Shown here in pieces: positions 7,656 through 16,118 of a DNA stretch of 64,000 nucleotides. The notes under the pieces are model-generated. The model worked only from the letters and a program-made list of their open reading frames with translations, made no database searches and was not told the DNA's origin. A program made the position numbers and the translations under genes. How positions within the stretch are numbered: position 1 is the first letter of the stretch; the number at the start of each line of letters is the position of its first letter. Source of the DNA: Aromatoleum toluvorans (GTDB lineage Bacteria; Pseudomonadota; Gammaproteobacteria; Burkholderiales; Rhodocyclaceae); contig NZ_WTVN01000011.1 of NCBI RefSeq assembly GCF_012910905.1, positions 53,767 through 117,766 on the forward strand, written 5' to 3'.

Positions 7656-8663
7656 ATGAAAAAAATGCGAAGCTTGCTTGCAGTGCTGGCCTGTATCGGC
7701 AGCATCTGCGCCGGGGCGGCATACGCCGCGGATGCGCCGAAAGAGGCGCCCAAGGACATCGTGCTCAAGGGCGATGCCAAGTGCACGTCCTGTCACGACG
7801 AGGCGGATGCCCCGGGCGTGCTGCACATCGGCAAGACCAAGCACGGCACGCGCGCCGACGGCCGCACGCCGACCTGCAGCGACTGTCACGGCGACAGCGA
7901 GAAGCACGTCAATTACAAGGGCAGCGACAAGCCGCCCAAGCCCGACCGCACCTTCGACAAGAAGTCGGCCACGCCCGTTGCCGAGCGCAACGCGGCCTGT
8001 CTGTCCTGTCACCAGACCGATCCCAAGCGCCACCTGTGGGCCGGCAGTACGCACGAGCGCCGCGACGTCGCCTGCAGCTCCTGCCACGACACCCATACCG
8101 CCAACGACAAGGTCCGCGACAAGCGCACCCAGGCGGAAGTGTGCTTTGCCTGCCACAAGGAGCAGCGCACGCAGGTGAACCGTCCGTCGCACCACCCGAT
8201 TCCCGAAGGGAAGATGTCCTGCTCGGACTGCCACAACCCCCATGGCACCACCGGTCCGAAGCTGCTCGTGAAGGACAGCACTAACGCCACCTGCTTCACC
8301 TGCCATGCGGAGAAGCGCGGCCCGTTCGTGCATAACCACGCACCGGTCACCGAAGATTGCGCCAACTGCCACAACCCGCACGGCACCGTCGCCGATGCGA
8401 TGCTCAAGGCCCGTCCGCCCTTCCTGTGCCAGCAGTGCCATGACCCGGCCAACCACCTCGGCACGATCCCGGGCGTCGCTGGCAACACCGATCTCAGTCG
8501 TAACGTCAATGGGACCGTGATCCCCGGTCAGGCCGCAGTTCAGAACAATGCCCTCAACTCGGTCGGCGTCACCCAGGGCCGCGGCTGCCTGAACTGCCAC
8601 ACCGAGATCCACGGCAGCAACAACCCGGCGAATGCCTCCAAGGCAGTGCGCTTCTGGCGTTAA
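7656..8663 (+). CDS. MtrA/DmsE-family periplasmic decahaem cytochrome c
   Basis: A 335-residue secreted decahaem cytochrome, the same size as Shewanella MtrA (about 333). The signal peptide ends near AAYA (residue 24). Ten CxxCH sites start at Cys43, 74, 115, 140, 163, 189, 213, 235, 258 and 311; extra histidines (THER, SHHP, NHAP and NPHG twice) can supply distal ligands. Members of this family insert into an MtrB/PioB barrel and carry electrons across the outer membrane; the barrel gene starts 17 bases downstream, which fits that complex exactly. ATG 7656 is preceded by AAGGGGG. In relatives the same pair serves iron reduction (Mtr), iron oxidation (Pio, Mto) or DMSO respiration (Dms); the direction here cannot be told from sequence. 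Confidence 0.93.
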   Translation: MKKMRSLLAVLACIGSICAGAAYAADAPKEAPKDIVLKGDAKCTSCHDEADAPGVLHIGKTKHGTRADGRTPTCSDCHGDSEKHVNYKGSDKPPKPDRTFDKKSATPVAERNAACLSCHQTDPKRHLWAGSTHERRDVACSSCHDTHTANDKVRDKRTQAEVCFACHKEQRTQVNRPSHHPIPEGKMSCSDCHNPHGTTGPKLLVKDSTNATCFTCHAEKRGPFVHNHAPVTEDCANCHNPHGTVADAMLKARPPFLCQQCHDPANHLGTIPGVAGNTDLSRNVNGTVIPGQAAVQNNALNSVGVTQGRGCLNCHTEIHGSNNPANASKAVRFWR

Positions 8664-8680
8664 GAGTCAGGGAGAACGAA

Positions 8681-10837
8681 ATGGACAAGAATCGTTATTT
8701 CAAGCGGACCGTGCTCGCACTGGCCGTGTCGATGGCCTTCCCCGTCTCTTCCGCCCTGGCGCAGGAGGACGTCGCGGAACTGATCAGCCCGAGCGAGGCC
8801 GAGGCCGGCGTCAAGCTGCAGTACCTCAACGACGTCAATCCGCTGTACCGCCAGTACTACGGCCTCAACAACGACGGCGTGAACGGCAGTGCCGACCTGA
8901 AGCTCATCCGTCGCTCCGACGAGGGGCGCTGGATGCGCCTCGAGGGTCGCGACCTGGGCCTGCGCACGCAGGAGTTCAACGCTTCGGTCGAGCAGCAGGG
9001 CGACTGGAAACTGGGGATCGACTACAACCAGATCCCGCGCTTCGCCCCTTTCGTGGCGCGTACACGGGTGACCGGCATCGGCCATGACACGCTGAACCTC
9101 GGCAATGTCTTCGACGACAAGGACCTGAAGACCGAGCGCACCGCGACCTCGCTGACCCTCACCAAGTTCATCAGTCGCAACCTGCAGGCGAACGTCATCT
9201 TCAAGAACGAGGACAAGAAGGGCGAACGCCTGTTCGGCGCCAACGGCAGCGCGAACGGTTTCGTCGGGCAGTTGTTCGCGCCCGAGCCGATCGACTCGAA
9301 CCACAAGCAGATCGAGGCCTCCCTCGATTATGCGACCGAGAAGTTCTACGTCTCGGGCAGCTACTACGGCAGCTTCTTCGAGAACAAGGCGGGCAAGGGG
9401 TTGTTCGTCAATTACGGCACTCCGGCGGGACTCTTCGGCGGCAATCCCGTCGCGACCGCTGCGACCCCGACGCAGATGAGCCCGTTGTCGCTCGCGCCCG
9501 ACAACCAGGCGCACCAGTTCGCGCTCGCGGGCGGCTACAACTGGAGCCGCGACACGCGCGCGAACTTCAAGGTGAGCAAGAGCTTCGCGAAACAGGACGA
9601 CGACTTCCTGCCGAACTCGCCGCTCGTGCCCTACCTGTCCTCCATGACGCGCAGGGATCTCGGCGGCAAGGTCGAGACGACGAACGTGTTCGGATCGCTG
9701 ACCTCGCGCCTCACCGACAAGCTCAACCTGCTGGCGTCGTGGGCGTACGAGGACCGCGACGATCGCACGCCACAGACCGGCTACGTGGTGGATGTGGCTC
9801 ACGGCGGCGCGCTCATTCAAAACAACCCCGAGTCGCAGAAGACGCATCGCGGCAAGTTCGAGGCGAGCTACCGTCTGCCCCAGGGCTACAACCTGACGGC
9901 GGGCTACGACTACGACTTCCGGAAGTACGAAGGCATGGAAGAGCTGTTCCGTGATGAGGTCACGGAGCAGACCTACCGTGTCGACGTGCGCAAGTCCTTC
10001 GGCGACACCGTCAACGGCAGCCTGACGCTTGCGCACAGCGAGCGCGACGGTTCGAGATGGGGTAGTACTCCGTCATTTGTGAATGACGGCGTGCACGCGG
10101 TCGGCCTGCACTGGACCGCGCCGACGCAGTTCTCCGATCGCGAGCGTGACAAGGTCAAGGCGCTGGTCGACTGGGCGCCGGTGGATCCGCTGTCGGTGCA
10201 GTTCGCCTACGAGTACGGGCTGGACGACTACAAGACGCGTGTCTTCGACATCGGCCTGAACAAGGGACGTTCGGAACTGTTCTCGGTGGATGCCTCCTAC
10301 CGCTTCAACGACAGGTGGAGGGCCAACATGTGGGCCTCTCACAGCACCAACGACATCGAGCAGAAGTCGCTCAACAGTACCTTCGGTTCGCTGTGTGACG
10401 GCTCGGGTGGGAACACCGCAGACAGGATCAAGAACACCTGCGTGCCTTGGGGCGCCAAGCTCAAGCTCAGCTCGAACGCGGTTGGTGCCGGCTTCGACGG
10501 CCAGATCAACTCGAAGCTGTCGGTCGGCGGGCAATACCTGTACAGCCGCGACGTGAATGAGTACGACATCAGCTTCGCGGACGCGGGCACCTTCTCGTCC
10601 ATCCGCCAGGGAGCGGGTATCCTGCCGGACACCGAGTACACGCTCAACACGCTGCGGCTCTTCGCAAGATATGCCATTACAAAGGCTACGGCTATTCGTT
10701 TAGACTATGTCTGGGATCGGCGCGAGCTGGACGACTTCACGTGGTCGAACTGGACTTACTCGGATGGAACGCGCGTCCTGGTGAATCCGGATCAGATCAC
10801 CCGCATCATTGCGGTGAGCGTCTCGCACGCGTTCTGA
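8681..10837 (+). CDS. MtrB/PioB-family outer-membrane beta-barrel
   Basis: A 718-residue outer-membrane porin-like barrel that sheathes a decahaem cytochrome. A signal peptide ends at ALA (residue 27). The mature part is a long run of alternating amphipathic strands with short turns (many Y/W/F-rich strands such as GYNLTAGYDYDF and PLSVQFAYEYG) and ends in VSVSHAF, a C-terminal Phe typical of BAM substrates. Shewanella MtrB is about 697 residues. Unlike Shewanella MtrB it has no CxxC near the mature N-terminus; the only two cysteines are Cys572 and Cys587, probably in one surface loop. ATG 8681 follows GGGAGAAC, 17 bases after the decahaem stop. No gene for an extracellular MtrC/OmcA-like cytochrome adjoins it. 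Confidence 0.9.
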   Translation: MDKNRYFKRTVLALAVSMAFPVSSALAQEDVAELISPSEAEAGVKLQYLNDVNPLYRQYYGLNNDGVNGSADLKLIRRSDEGRWMRLEGRDLGLRTQEFNASVEQQGDWKLGIDYNQIPRFAPFVARTRVTGIGHDTLNLGNVFDDKDLKTERTATSLTLTKFISRNLQANVIFKNEDKKGERLFGANGSANGFVGQLFAPEPIDSNHKQIEASLDYATEKFYVSGSYYGSFFENKAGKGLFVNYGTPAGLFGGNPVATAATPTQMSPLSLAPDNQAHQFALAGGYNWSRDTRANFKVSKSFAKQDDDFLPNSPLVPYLSSMTRRDLGGKVETTNVFGSLTSRLTDKLNLLASWAYEDRDDRTPQTGYVVDVAHGGALIQNNPESQKTHRGKFEASYRLPQGYNLTAGYDYDFRKYEGMEELFRDEVTEQTYRVDVRKSFGDTVNGSLTLAHSERDGSRWGSTPSFVNDGVHAVGLHWTAPTQFSDRERDKVKALVDWAPVDPLSVQFAYEYGLDDYKTRVFDIGLNKGRSELFSVDASYRFNDRWRANMWASHSTNDIEQKSLNSTFGSLCDGSGGNTADRIKNTCVPWGAKLKLSSNAVGAGFDGQINSKLSVGGQYLYSRDVNEYDISFADAGTFSSIRQGAGILPDTEYTLNTLRLFARYAITKATAIRLDYVWDRRELDDFTWSNWTYSDGTRVLVNPDQITRIIAVSVSHAF

Positions 10838-10853
10838 TTCAACGGCAGCAACG

Positions 10854-10875
10854 ACCGGGCCGGAGGCGGCCCGGT
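10854..10875 (+). terminator. 8-bp stem hairpin between the barrel gene and the fused cytochrome gene
   Basis: ACCGGGCC and GGCCCGGT pair around a six-base loop, 16 bases after the barrel stop. No T-run follows directly; a run of seven T lies 97 bases further on (10972-10978) without an obvious stem of its own. It may reduce read-through rather than end the operon. Confidence 0.35.
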
Positions 10876-11015
10876 TCAGTCCGGAGACCGGGAGTCGCCG
10901 GACCAGGGGGAGGCATGGGCGCATCTGGCGCATCGCGTCAGCCAGTGGGCGCGCAACGTGCCGGCCCCCTTTTTTTCATGGCGCGAGGCCGCGCCGAGCA
11001 TGGGAGCATTTACAA

Positions 11016-12998
11016 GTGAAGATACGCAACATTCGAGGTCTGCTGGCCGCAGCCGCGTCTGTGGCGCTGCTCTGGCCGTTGTCAGGCCTGGCGGCGGGCG
11101 AGGGCGCGGCGCCGGCCAAGCTCGACAATGCGACCTGCCTGAACTGCCACCAGAGTGGCAAGCCCGCGATCCAGATCGAGGACGCCGAGGGCGAAAAGAT
11201 CAAGCTGGCGCCGGTCGATCCCGCCAAGGTGGCGAAGGGCGTGCACGCCAAGCTCGATTGCGTCGCCTGCCACACCGATATCGTCGACGCGAAGGAGAAG
11301 CACGAGAAGGCGCCGAACGCGGTCAAGCCCGACTGCGCCGGTTGCCACGAAAAGCTGTGGGACGAGGCGAAGAAGAACAACCAGGCGGCCGACAAGCCGC
11401 GCCTGGGCGTCGTCGTCGAGAACATCGCCGCCTACAAGGAATCCTTCCACGCACGGCCGGACGCGGATTATCCGGATCGCCCGAAGGCCGCGTGCCACCA
11501 ATGCCACGCGACGCACGACTTCGCCGTGCCGCCCGCCGGTACGCCGGAGCGCGACCAGTGGCGCCTGACGATTCCCGAGACCTGCGGCACCTCGTGCCAT
11601 GAGGACCATCTGGAGGATCTGGCCGAGTCCGTGCACGGTGAACTGACCGCGAAGGGCGACCCCAAGGGCGCAGTGTGCATCGACTGCCACACGACGCACG
11701 AGATCCGTGGCACCTCGACGGAACTCTTCAAGCTCAAGAACGTGCTCGCCTGCGGCGACTGCCACACGGAAGAGCTGCACAGCTACCGCGACACCTACCA
11801 CGGGCAGGTGAACCGTCTCGGCTTCGTCTACACCGCCAAGTGCGCGGACTGCCACGGCAGCCACGGCATCAAGGCGGGCGACGATCCGAAATCGCGCGTG
11901 CATCCGGACAACCGCCTGAAGACCTGCCAGAAGTGCCACGACGACAAGAAGCCGGGCATGGTGAAGGCGACGGCGGGCTTCGTGACCTTCGGGCCGCACG
12001 CCAACACGCACGACTTCGAGAAGTATCCGAAGATGTGGATCGCCGGCAAGTTCATGACGGCCCTGCTGATCGGCGTGTTCGCCTTCTTCTGGCTGCACAG
12101 CGGCCTGTGGTACTACCGTGAATGGCAGGAGCGCAAGGAGCGCAAGACCGTGCCGCACGTGCGCACCGGCGAGCTGGGTGTGAACGAGGGCAAGCACTTC
12201 GTCCGCTTCGCCTGGGGCTGGCGTGTTGCGCACCTGTGCTTTGCGCTGGTGACGATGACCCTGGTGCTGACCGGCACGACGGTGATGTTTGCCGACAGCG
12301 CGTGGGCGCCGAAGGTTGCCGCGCTGCTCGGCGGGCCGAAGGTGATGGGCATCATCCACCGCGTCGCCGCCTCGCTCTTCGTCGGCATCTTCATGATCCA
12401 CTTCGTGTACGTGATGTCGCGCCTGCTCCGCAATCGCAAGTTCCGCTGGTTCGGCCCGGATTCGCTGATCCCGAACTGGAAGGACTTCGCCGACTGCTGG
12501 GGTATGTTCAAGTGGTTCTTCGGCAAGGGGCCCAAGCCGCAGTTCGACCGCTGGACCTACTTCGAGAAGTTCGACTACTGGGCGGTGTTCTGGGGTGTGA
12601 ACATCATCGGCTGGAGCGGCCTGATGCTGGCCTTCCCGCACGTGACGGCGAGCTTCCTGCCGGGCTGGGTGTTCAACGTCGGCACGCTGGTGCATGGCGA
12701 GGAAGCCTTCCTTGCGGCAGTGTTCCTCTTCACGGTGCACTTCTTCAACAACCACTTCCGTCCCGACAAGCTGCCGCCGCCGGATGTGGTGATGTTCACC
12801 GGTACGCAGTCGCTGGAAGAGTTCCGCCGCGAGCACCCGGCGCAATACCAGCGCATGGTCGAATCGGGCGAACTGGAGAAGTACCTGGTCGATGCGCCGT
12901 CGCGCCAGCTGCACGTCGGCTCGGTGGTCCTCGGCCTGACCCTGATCACCTTCGGCCTCGTGCTGCTGGTGCTGGTGGTGACGGGTTTCTTCAGCTGA
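11016..12998 (+). CDS. CbcL-like nonahaem cytochrome c fused to a membrane b-type cytochrome
   Basis: A 660-residue fusion. The signal peptide (about 1-27) leads a periplasmic part with nine haem sites: CxxCH at Cys41, 82, 107, 160, 221, 246, 276 and 304, plus one CX3CH site at Cys190-His195. Membrane helices follow near 345-365, 403-425, 445-470, 525-545, 560-580 and 635-658, with candidate b-haem histidines in RVAHLCFAL, IIHRVAASL, MIHFVYV, LVHGEEA and TVHFFNNHF, as in FdnI/HydC-type quinone-linked cytochrome b. This domain order matches Geobacter CbcL, an inner-membrane quinol-linked entry point for extracellular electron transfer. Start is GTG 11016 with GGAG upstream. Likely role: exchange of electrons between the quinone pool and periplasmic cytochromes. 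A strong terminator follows. Confidence 0.88.
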   Translation: MKIRNIRGLLAAAASVALLWPLSGLAAGEGAAPAKLDNATCLNCHQSGKPAIQIEDAEGEKIKLAPVDPAKVAKGVHAKLDCVACHTDIVDAKEKHEKAPNAVKPDCAGCHEKLWDEAKKNNQAADKPRLGVVVENIAAYKESFHARPDADYPDRPKAACHQCHATHDFAVPPAGTPERDQWRLTIPETCGTSCHEDHLEDLAESVHGELTAKGDPKGAVCIDCHTTHEIRGTSTELFKLKNVLACGDCHTEELHSYRDTYHGQVNRLGFVYTAKCADCHGSHGIKAGDDPKSRVHPDNRLKTCQKCHDDKKPGMVKATAGFVTFGPHANTHDFEKYPKMWIAGKFMTALLIGVFAFFWLHSGLWYYREWQERKERKTVPHVRTGELGVNEGKHFVRFAWGWRVAHLCFALVTMTLVLTGTTVMFADSAWAPKVAALLGGPKVMGIIHRVAASLFVGIFMIHFVYVMSRLLRNRKFRWFGPDSLIPNWKDFADCWGMFKWFFGKGPKPQFDRWTYFEKFDYWAVFWGVNIIGWSGLMLAFPHVTASFLPGWVFNVGTLVHGEEAFLAAVFLFTVHFFNNHFRPDKLPPPDVVMFTGTQSLEEFRREHPAQYQRMVESGELEKYLVDAPSRQLHVGSVVLGLTLITFGLVLLVLVVTGFFS

Positions 12999-13020
12999 TC
13001 GCGGTCTGAAGCGGTAACGG

Positions 13021-13049
13021 AAAAGGGGAGGGCGACCTCCCCTTTTTTT
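13021..13049 (+). terminator. Strong intrinsic terminator of the electron-transfer cluster
   Basis: An A-run, a stem GGGGAGG-GCGA-CCTCCCC and seven T residues form a textbook rho-independent terminator 23 bases after the fused cytochrome gene. It separates the cluster from the acyl-CoA synthetase operon. Confidence 0.92.
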
Positions 13050-13279
13050 CGTCCACGGCCCGGGCGCGGCAGTGTTACGCCCGGTCGTTACGATTCACTA
13101 CATTTCACAAACAGTTGCGCAAACATGGCTTGCGAGACTGCACGCACACAAAAGCGCGAGCGGCAGCCACGATGCTGCCGCCGACGCTGCGGCGCACACG
13201 ATTGCGCCGGACCCCGGACCCGATAACGACAACACCGGCCGGGTGGAGACGCAGGATAAAAACCAAAGGAGGAGGTGGT

Positions 13280-15256
13280 ATGTCCGACAGGAACGGGCAA
13301 GCCGCGCATCCGGCCGCCCTGGATACCTTTCCGCGGCTGCTGATGCATCACGCCGCCGTGCGACCCGCGCGGCCGGCGATGCGCGAGAAGGAGTTCGGCA
13401 TCTGGCAGACCTACAGCTGGGCCGAAGTCGCGCGCAACGTGCGGGCGATTGCGTGCGGGCTGGCGGCGCTGGGGTTCAAGCGGGGCGACCGGCTTGCGAT
13501 CATCGGCGACAACCGCCCGCGCCTGTACTGGTCGGTGACCGCCTGCCAATGCCTCGGCGGCATTCCGGTGATGCTCTACCAGGACGCCGTGGCGCCGGAA
13601 ATGGCCTACGTGCTGCAGGACGCGGAGATCCGCTTCGCGGTGGTCGAGGATCAGGAGCAGGTCGACAAGATGCTCGAGATCCACCCCGAGGTGCCTTTCC
13701 TCGAGCACGTGATCTACGATGACCCGCGCGGCCTGCGCCACTACAGCCAGCCGATGCTGATGGGCCTCGACGAGCTGCAGGAGATGGGCGGCATCCACGA
13801 TCGCAACCACACCGATTTCCTCGACGGCGAGATCGACAAGGGCGCGGGCGACGACATCTCGGTGATGCTGTACACCTCCGGCACCACCGGCAAGCCCAAG
13901 GGCGTGTGCCAGACGCACGGCGCCTTCATCGCCGCGGCGACCGGCGCGATGCAGGTCGACGGGCTCACCGACCGGGAAGACATCCTGTCCTATCTGCCGA
14001 TGGCCTGGGTGGGCGACCACCTCTTCTCCTTCGCGCAGGCGATGGTCGCGGGCTTCACGATCAACTGCCCGGAATCGGGCGACACCGTGATGACGGACCT
14101 GCGCGAGATCGGGCCGACTTATTACTTCGCCCCGCCGCGCGTGTTCGAGAACCTGCTCACGCAGGTGATGATCCGCATGGAGGACGCGAACGCCCTGAAG
14201 CGCAAGCTCTTCCACCGCTTCCTCGACGTCGCGCGCCGTTGCGGCGCCGACATCCTCGACGGCAAGCCGGTGTCGGCGGGCGACCGCTTCCAGTATTGGC
14301 TGGGCAATCTGCTCGTGTACGGCCCGCTGAAGAACGTGCTGGGCATGAGCCGCATCCGTGTCGCCTATACCGCGGGCGCGGCGATCGGGCCGGACCTCTT
14401 CCGCTTCTACCGCTCGATCGGCGTGAACCTCAAGCAGTTCTACGGCCAGACGGAGACCTGCGCCTACGTGTGCCTGCAGCCCGACGGCGCGATCAAGTTC
14501 GACTCGGTCGGCAAGCCGGCGCCTTTCGTCGAGGTGAAGCTCGCCGACAACGGCGAGATCCTGGTGAAGGGGCCGATGCTGCTGAAGGCCTACTACAAGC
14601 GCCCGGATGCCACCGCCGAGTCGATCAACGCCGAAGGCTACTTCATGACCGGCGATGCGGGCTACTTCGACGCGGATGGCCACCTGAAGATCATCGACCG
14701 CGCCAAGGACGTCGGCAAGCTCAAGGACGGCTCGATGTTCGCCCCCAACTACATCGAGAACAAGCTCAAGTTCTTTCAGCACATCAAGGAGGCGGTCGCC
14801 TTCGGCAGCGGCCGCGAGGCCGTCACCGCCTTCATCAACATCGACCTCGAAGCGGTCGGCAACTGGGCCGAACGGCGCGGCCTGCCGTACTCCGGCTACA
14901 CCGATCTCGCGTCGCAGCCGGCGGTGTATGAGCTGATCCGCGACTGCGTCGAGAAGGTGAATGCCGACCTCGCCGCCGACCCGAAGATGAGCGGCTCGCA
15001 GGTGCGGCGCTTCCTGATCCTGCACAAGGAGCTCGATGCCGATGATGGCGAACTGACGCGCACGCGCAAGGTGCGCCGCAACTTCATCGCCGAGCGCTAC
15101 GCGGTGCTGATCGATGCGCTGTTCGAGGGCAGGCCGACGCAGCACATCGAGACCGTCGTGAAGTACGAGGACGGGCGCGAGGGGCGCATCAGCGCCGACC
15201 TGCGCATCGAGGACGTGAAGACCTTCGCGCCGCAGGCGGCGAAGCACGCGGCATGA
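13280..15256 (+). CDS. AMP-forming acyl-CoA synthetase (long-chain FadD15-like)
   Basis: A 658-residue adenylate-forming CoA ligase that would activate a carboxylic acid to its acyl-CoA via acyl-AMP. The P-loop motif YTSGTTGKPKG is at 198-208, followed by the QTH segment, YGQTETCA (A5-type motif), GYFMTGDAGYFDADGH and the hinge region IDRAKDVGKLKDG. Length and the long C-terminal region fit the long-chain/FadD15-like branch rather than short-chain Acs. ATG 13280 follows the excellent site AAGGAGGAGG; the frame is open further upstream but that part is not protein-like. It overlaps or nearly touches the Liv-type ATPase gene, so its substrate is probably what the transporter imports. Substrate not determined. 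Confidence 0.92.
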   Translation: MSDRNGQAAHPAALDTFPRLLMHHAAVRPARPAMREKEFGIWQTYSWAEVARNVRAIACGLAALGFKRGDRLAIIGDNRPRLYWSVTACQCLGGIPVMLYQDAVAPEMAYVLQDAEIRFAVVEDQEQVDKMLEIHPEVPFLEHVIYDDPRGLRHYSQPMLMGLDELQEMGGIHDRNHTDFLDGEIDKGAGDDISVMLYTSGTTGKPKGVCQTHGAFIAAATGAMQVDGLTDREDILSYLPMAWVGDHLFSFAQAMVAGFTINCPESGDTVMTDLREIGPTYYFAPPRVFENLLTQVMIRMEDANALKRKLFHRFLDVARRCGADILDGKPVSAGDRFQYWLGNLLVYGPLKNVLGMSRIRVAYTAGAAIGPDLFRFYRSIGVNLKQFYGQTETCAYVCLQPDGAIKFDSVGKPAPFVEVKLADNGEILVKGPMLLKAYYKRPDATAESINAEGYFMTGDAGYFDADGHLKIIDRAKDVGKLKDGSMFAPNYIENKLKFFQHIKEAVAFGSGREAVTAFINIDLEAVGNWAERRGLPYSGYTDLASQPAVYELIRDCVEKVNADLAADPKMSGSQVRRFLILHKELDADDGELTRTRKVRRNFIAERYAVLIDALFEGRPTQHIETVVKYEDGREGRISADLRIEDVKTFAPQAAKHAA

Positions 15257-15267
15257 GGGGAGAGGCG

Positions 15268-16104
15268 ATGATGATGAACGACATGCCGCAGGCGGTGCAG
15301 GCGCAGGAGCCGACGCAAGTGAGCGGACGCCGGATCGGCGACGTGGTCCTCGACCTGCAGAACATCTCGCTGTCCTTCGGCGGGGTGAAGGCGCTGACCA
15401 ACATCAGCTTCGACGTGCGCGAGCACGAGATCCGCTCGATCATCGGCCCGAACGGCGCCGGCAAGAGCTCGATGCTCAACGTCATCAACGGCGTGTACCA
15501 CCCGCAGGAGGGGCGCATCCTCTTCCGCGGCGAGGAGCGCCGCAGGATGGAGCCGCACATGGCGGCCGCGCAGGGCATCGCGCGCACCTTCCAGAACATC
15601 GCGCTCTTCAAGGGCATGAGCGTGCTCGACAACATCATGACCGGGCGCAACCTGAAGATGAAGTGCGGCCTGCTCGCGCATGCACTGTACTGGGGTCGCG
15701 CGCAGAAGGAGGAGATCGCGCACCGCGTGAAGGTCGAGGAGGTCATCGACTTCCTCGAGATCCAGGACATCCGCAAGACCCCGGTGGGGGCGCTGCCCTA
15801 CGGCCTGCAGAAGCGCGTCGAGCTGGGCCGCGCGCTCGCCGCCGAACCGAATCTGCTGCTGCTCGACGAGCCGATGGCGGGCATGAACGTCGAGGAAAAG
15901 CAGGACATGTGCCGCTTCATCCTCGACGTGAACGACCAGTTCGGCACGACGATCGTGCTGATCGAGCACGACATGGGGGTCGTGATGGACATCTCCGATC
16001 GCGTCGTGGTGCTCGACTACGGCAAGAAGATCGGCGACGGCGTGCCCGACGAGGTGCGCGCCAACGAGGACGTCATCCGTGCCTATCTCGGCACGTCGCA
16101 CTGA
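15268..16104 (+). CDS. livG: ABC importer ATPase, LivG type
   Basis: A 278-residue ATPase of the branched-chain amino acid (HAAT) transporter family. Walker A GPNGAGKS at 60-67, an FQNIALFKGMSVLDNI segment after the Q-loop, signature region YGLQKRVELGRAL, Walker B LLLLDEPMAGMN and the H-loop in VLIEHDMGVVM; the LivG-type long insertion between Walker A and signature is present. The start could be 15253 (overlapping the upstream stop), 15268, 15271 or 15274; 15268 was chosen because GGGGAGAGG lies just before these codons. First transporter gene of a complete set (ATPase, two permeases, binding protein, second ATPase). The family also carries aromatic acids, urea and amides, so the name does not fix the substrate. 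Confidence 0.93.
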   Translation: MMMNDMPQAVQAQEPTQVSGRRIGDVVLDLQNISLSFGGVKALTNISFDVREHEIRSIIGPNGAGKSSMLNVINGVYHPQEGRILFRGEERRRMEPHMAAAQGIARTFQNIALFKGMSVLDNIMTGRNLKMKCGLLAHALYWGRAQKEEIAHRVKVEEVIDFLEIQDIRKTPVGALPYGLQKRVELGRALAAEPNLLLLDEPMAGMNVEEKQDMCRFILDVNDQFGTTIVLIEHDMGVVMDISDRVVVLDYGKKIGDGVPDEVRANEDVIRAYLGTSH

Positions 16105-16118
16105 GCGGGAGCTTCGCA

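Noticed and set aside
7242..12998. Reading the cluster as a DMSO reductase (Dms) operon
   Set aside because: The decahaem protein and barrel resemble DmsE/DmsF as well as MtrA/MtrB, but no molybdopterin reductase gene (dmsA) or DmsB-like iron-sulphur protein is present in the window.
13115..13279. Upstream extension of the acyl-CoA synthetase frame
   Set aside because: It lacks similarity to the family and crosses the promoter region; AAGGAGGAGG directly before ATG 13280 fixes the start.
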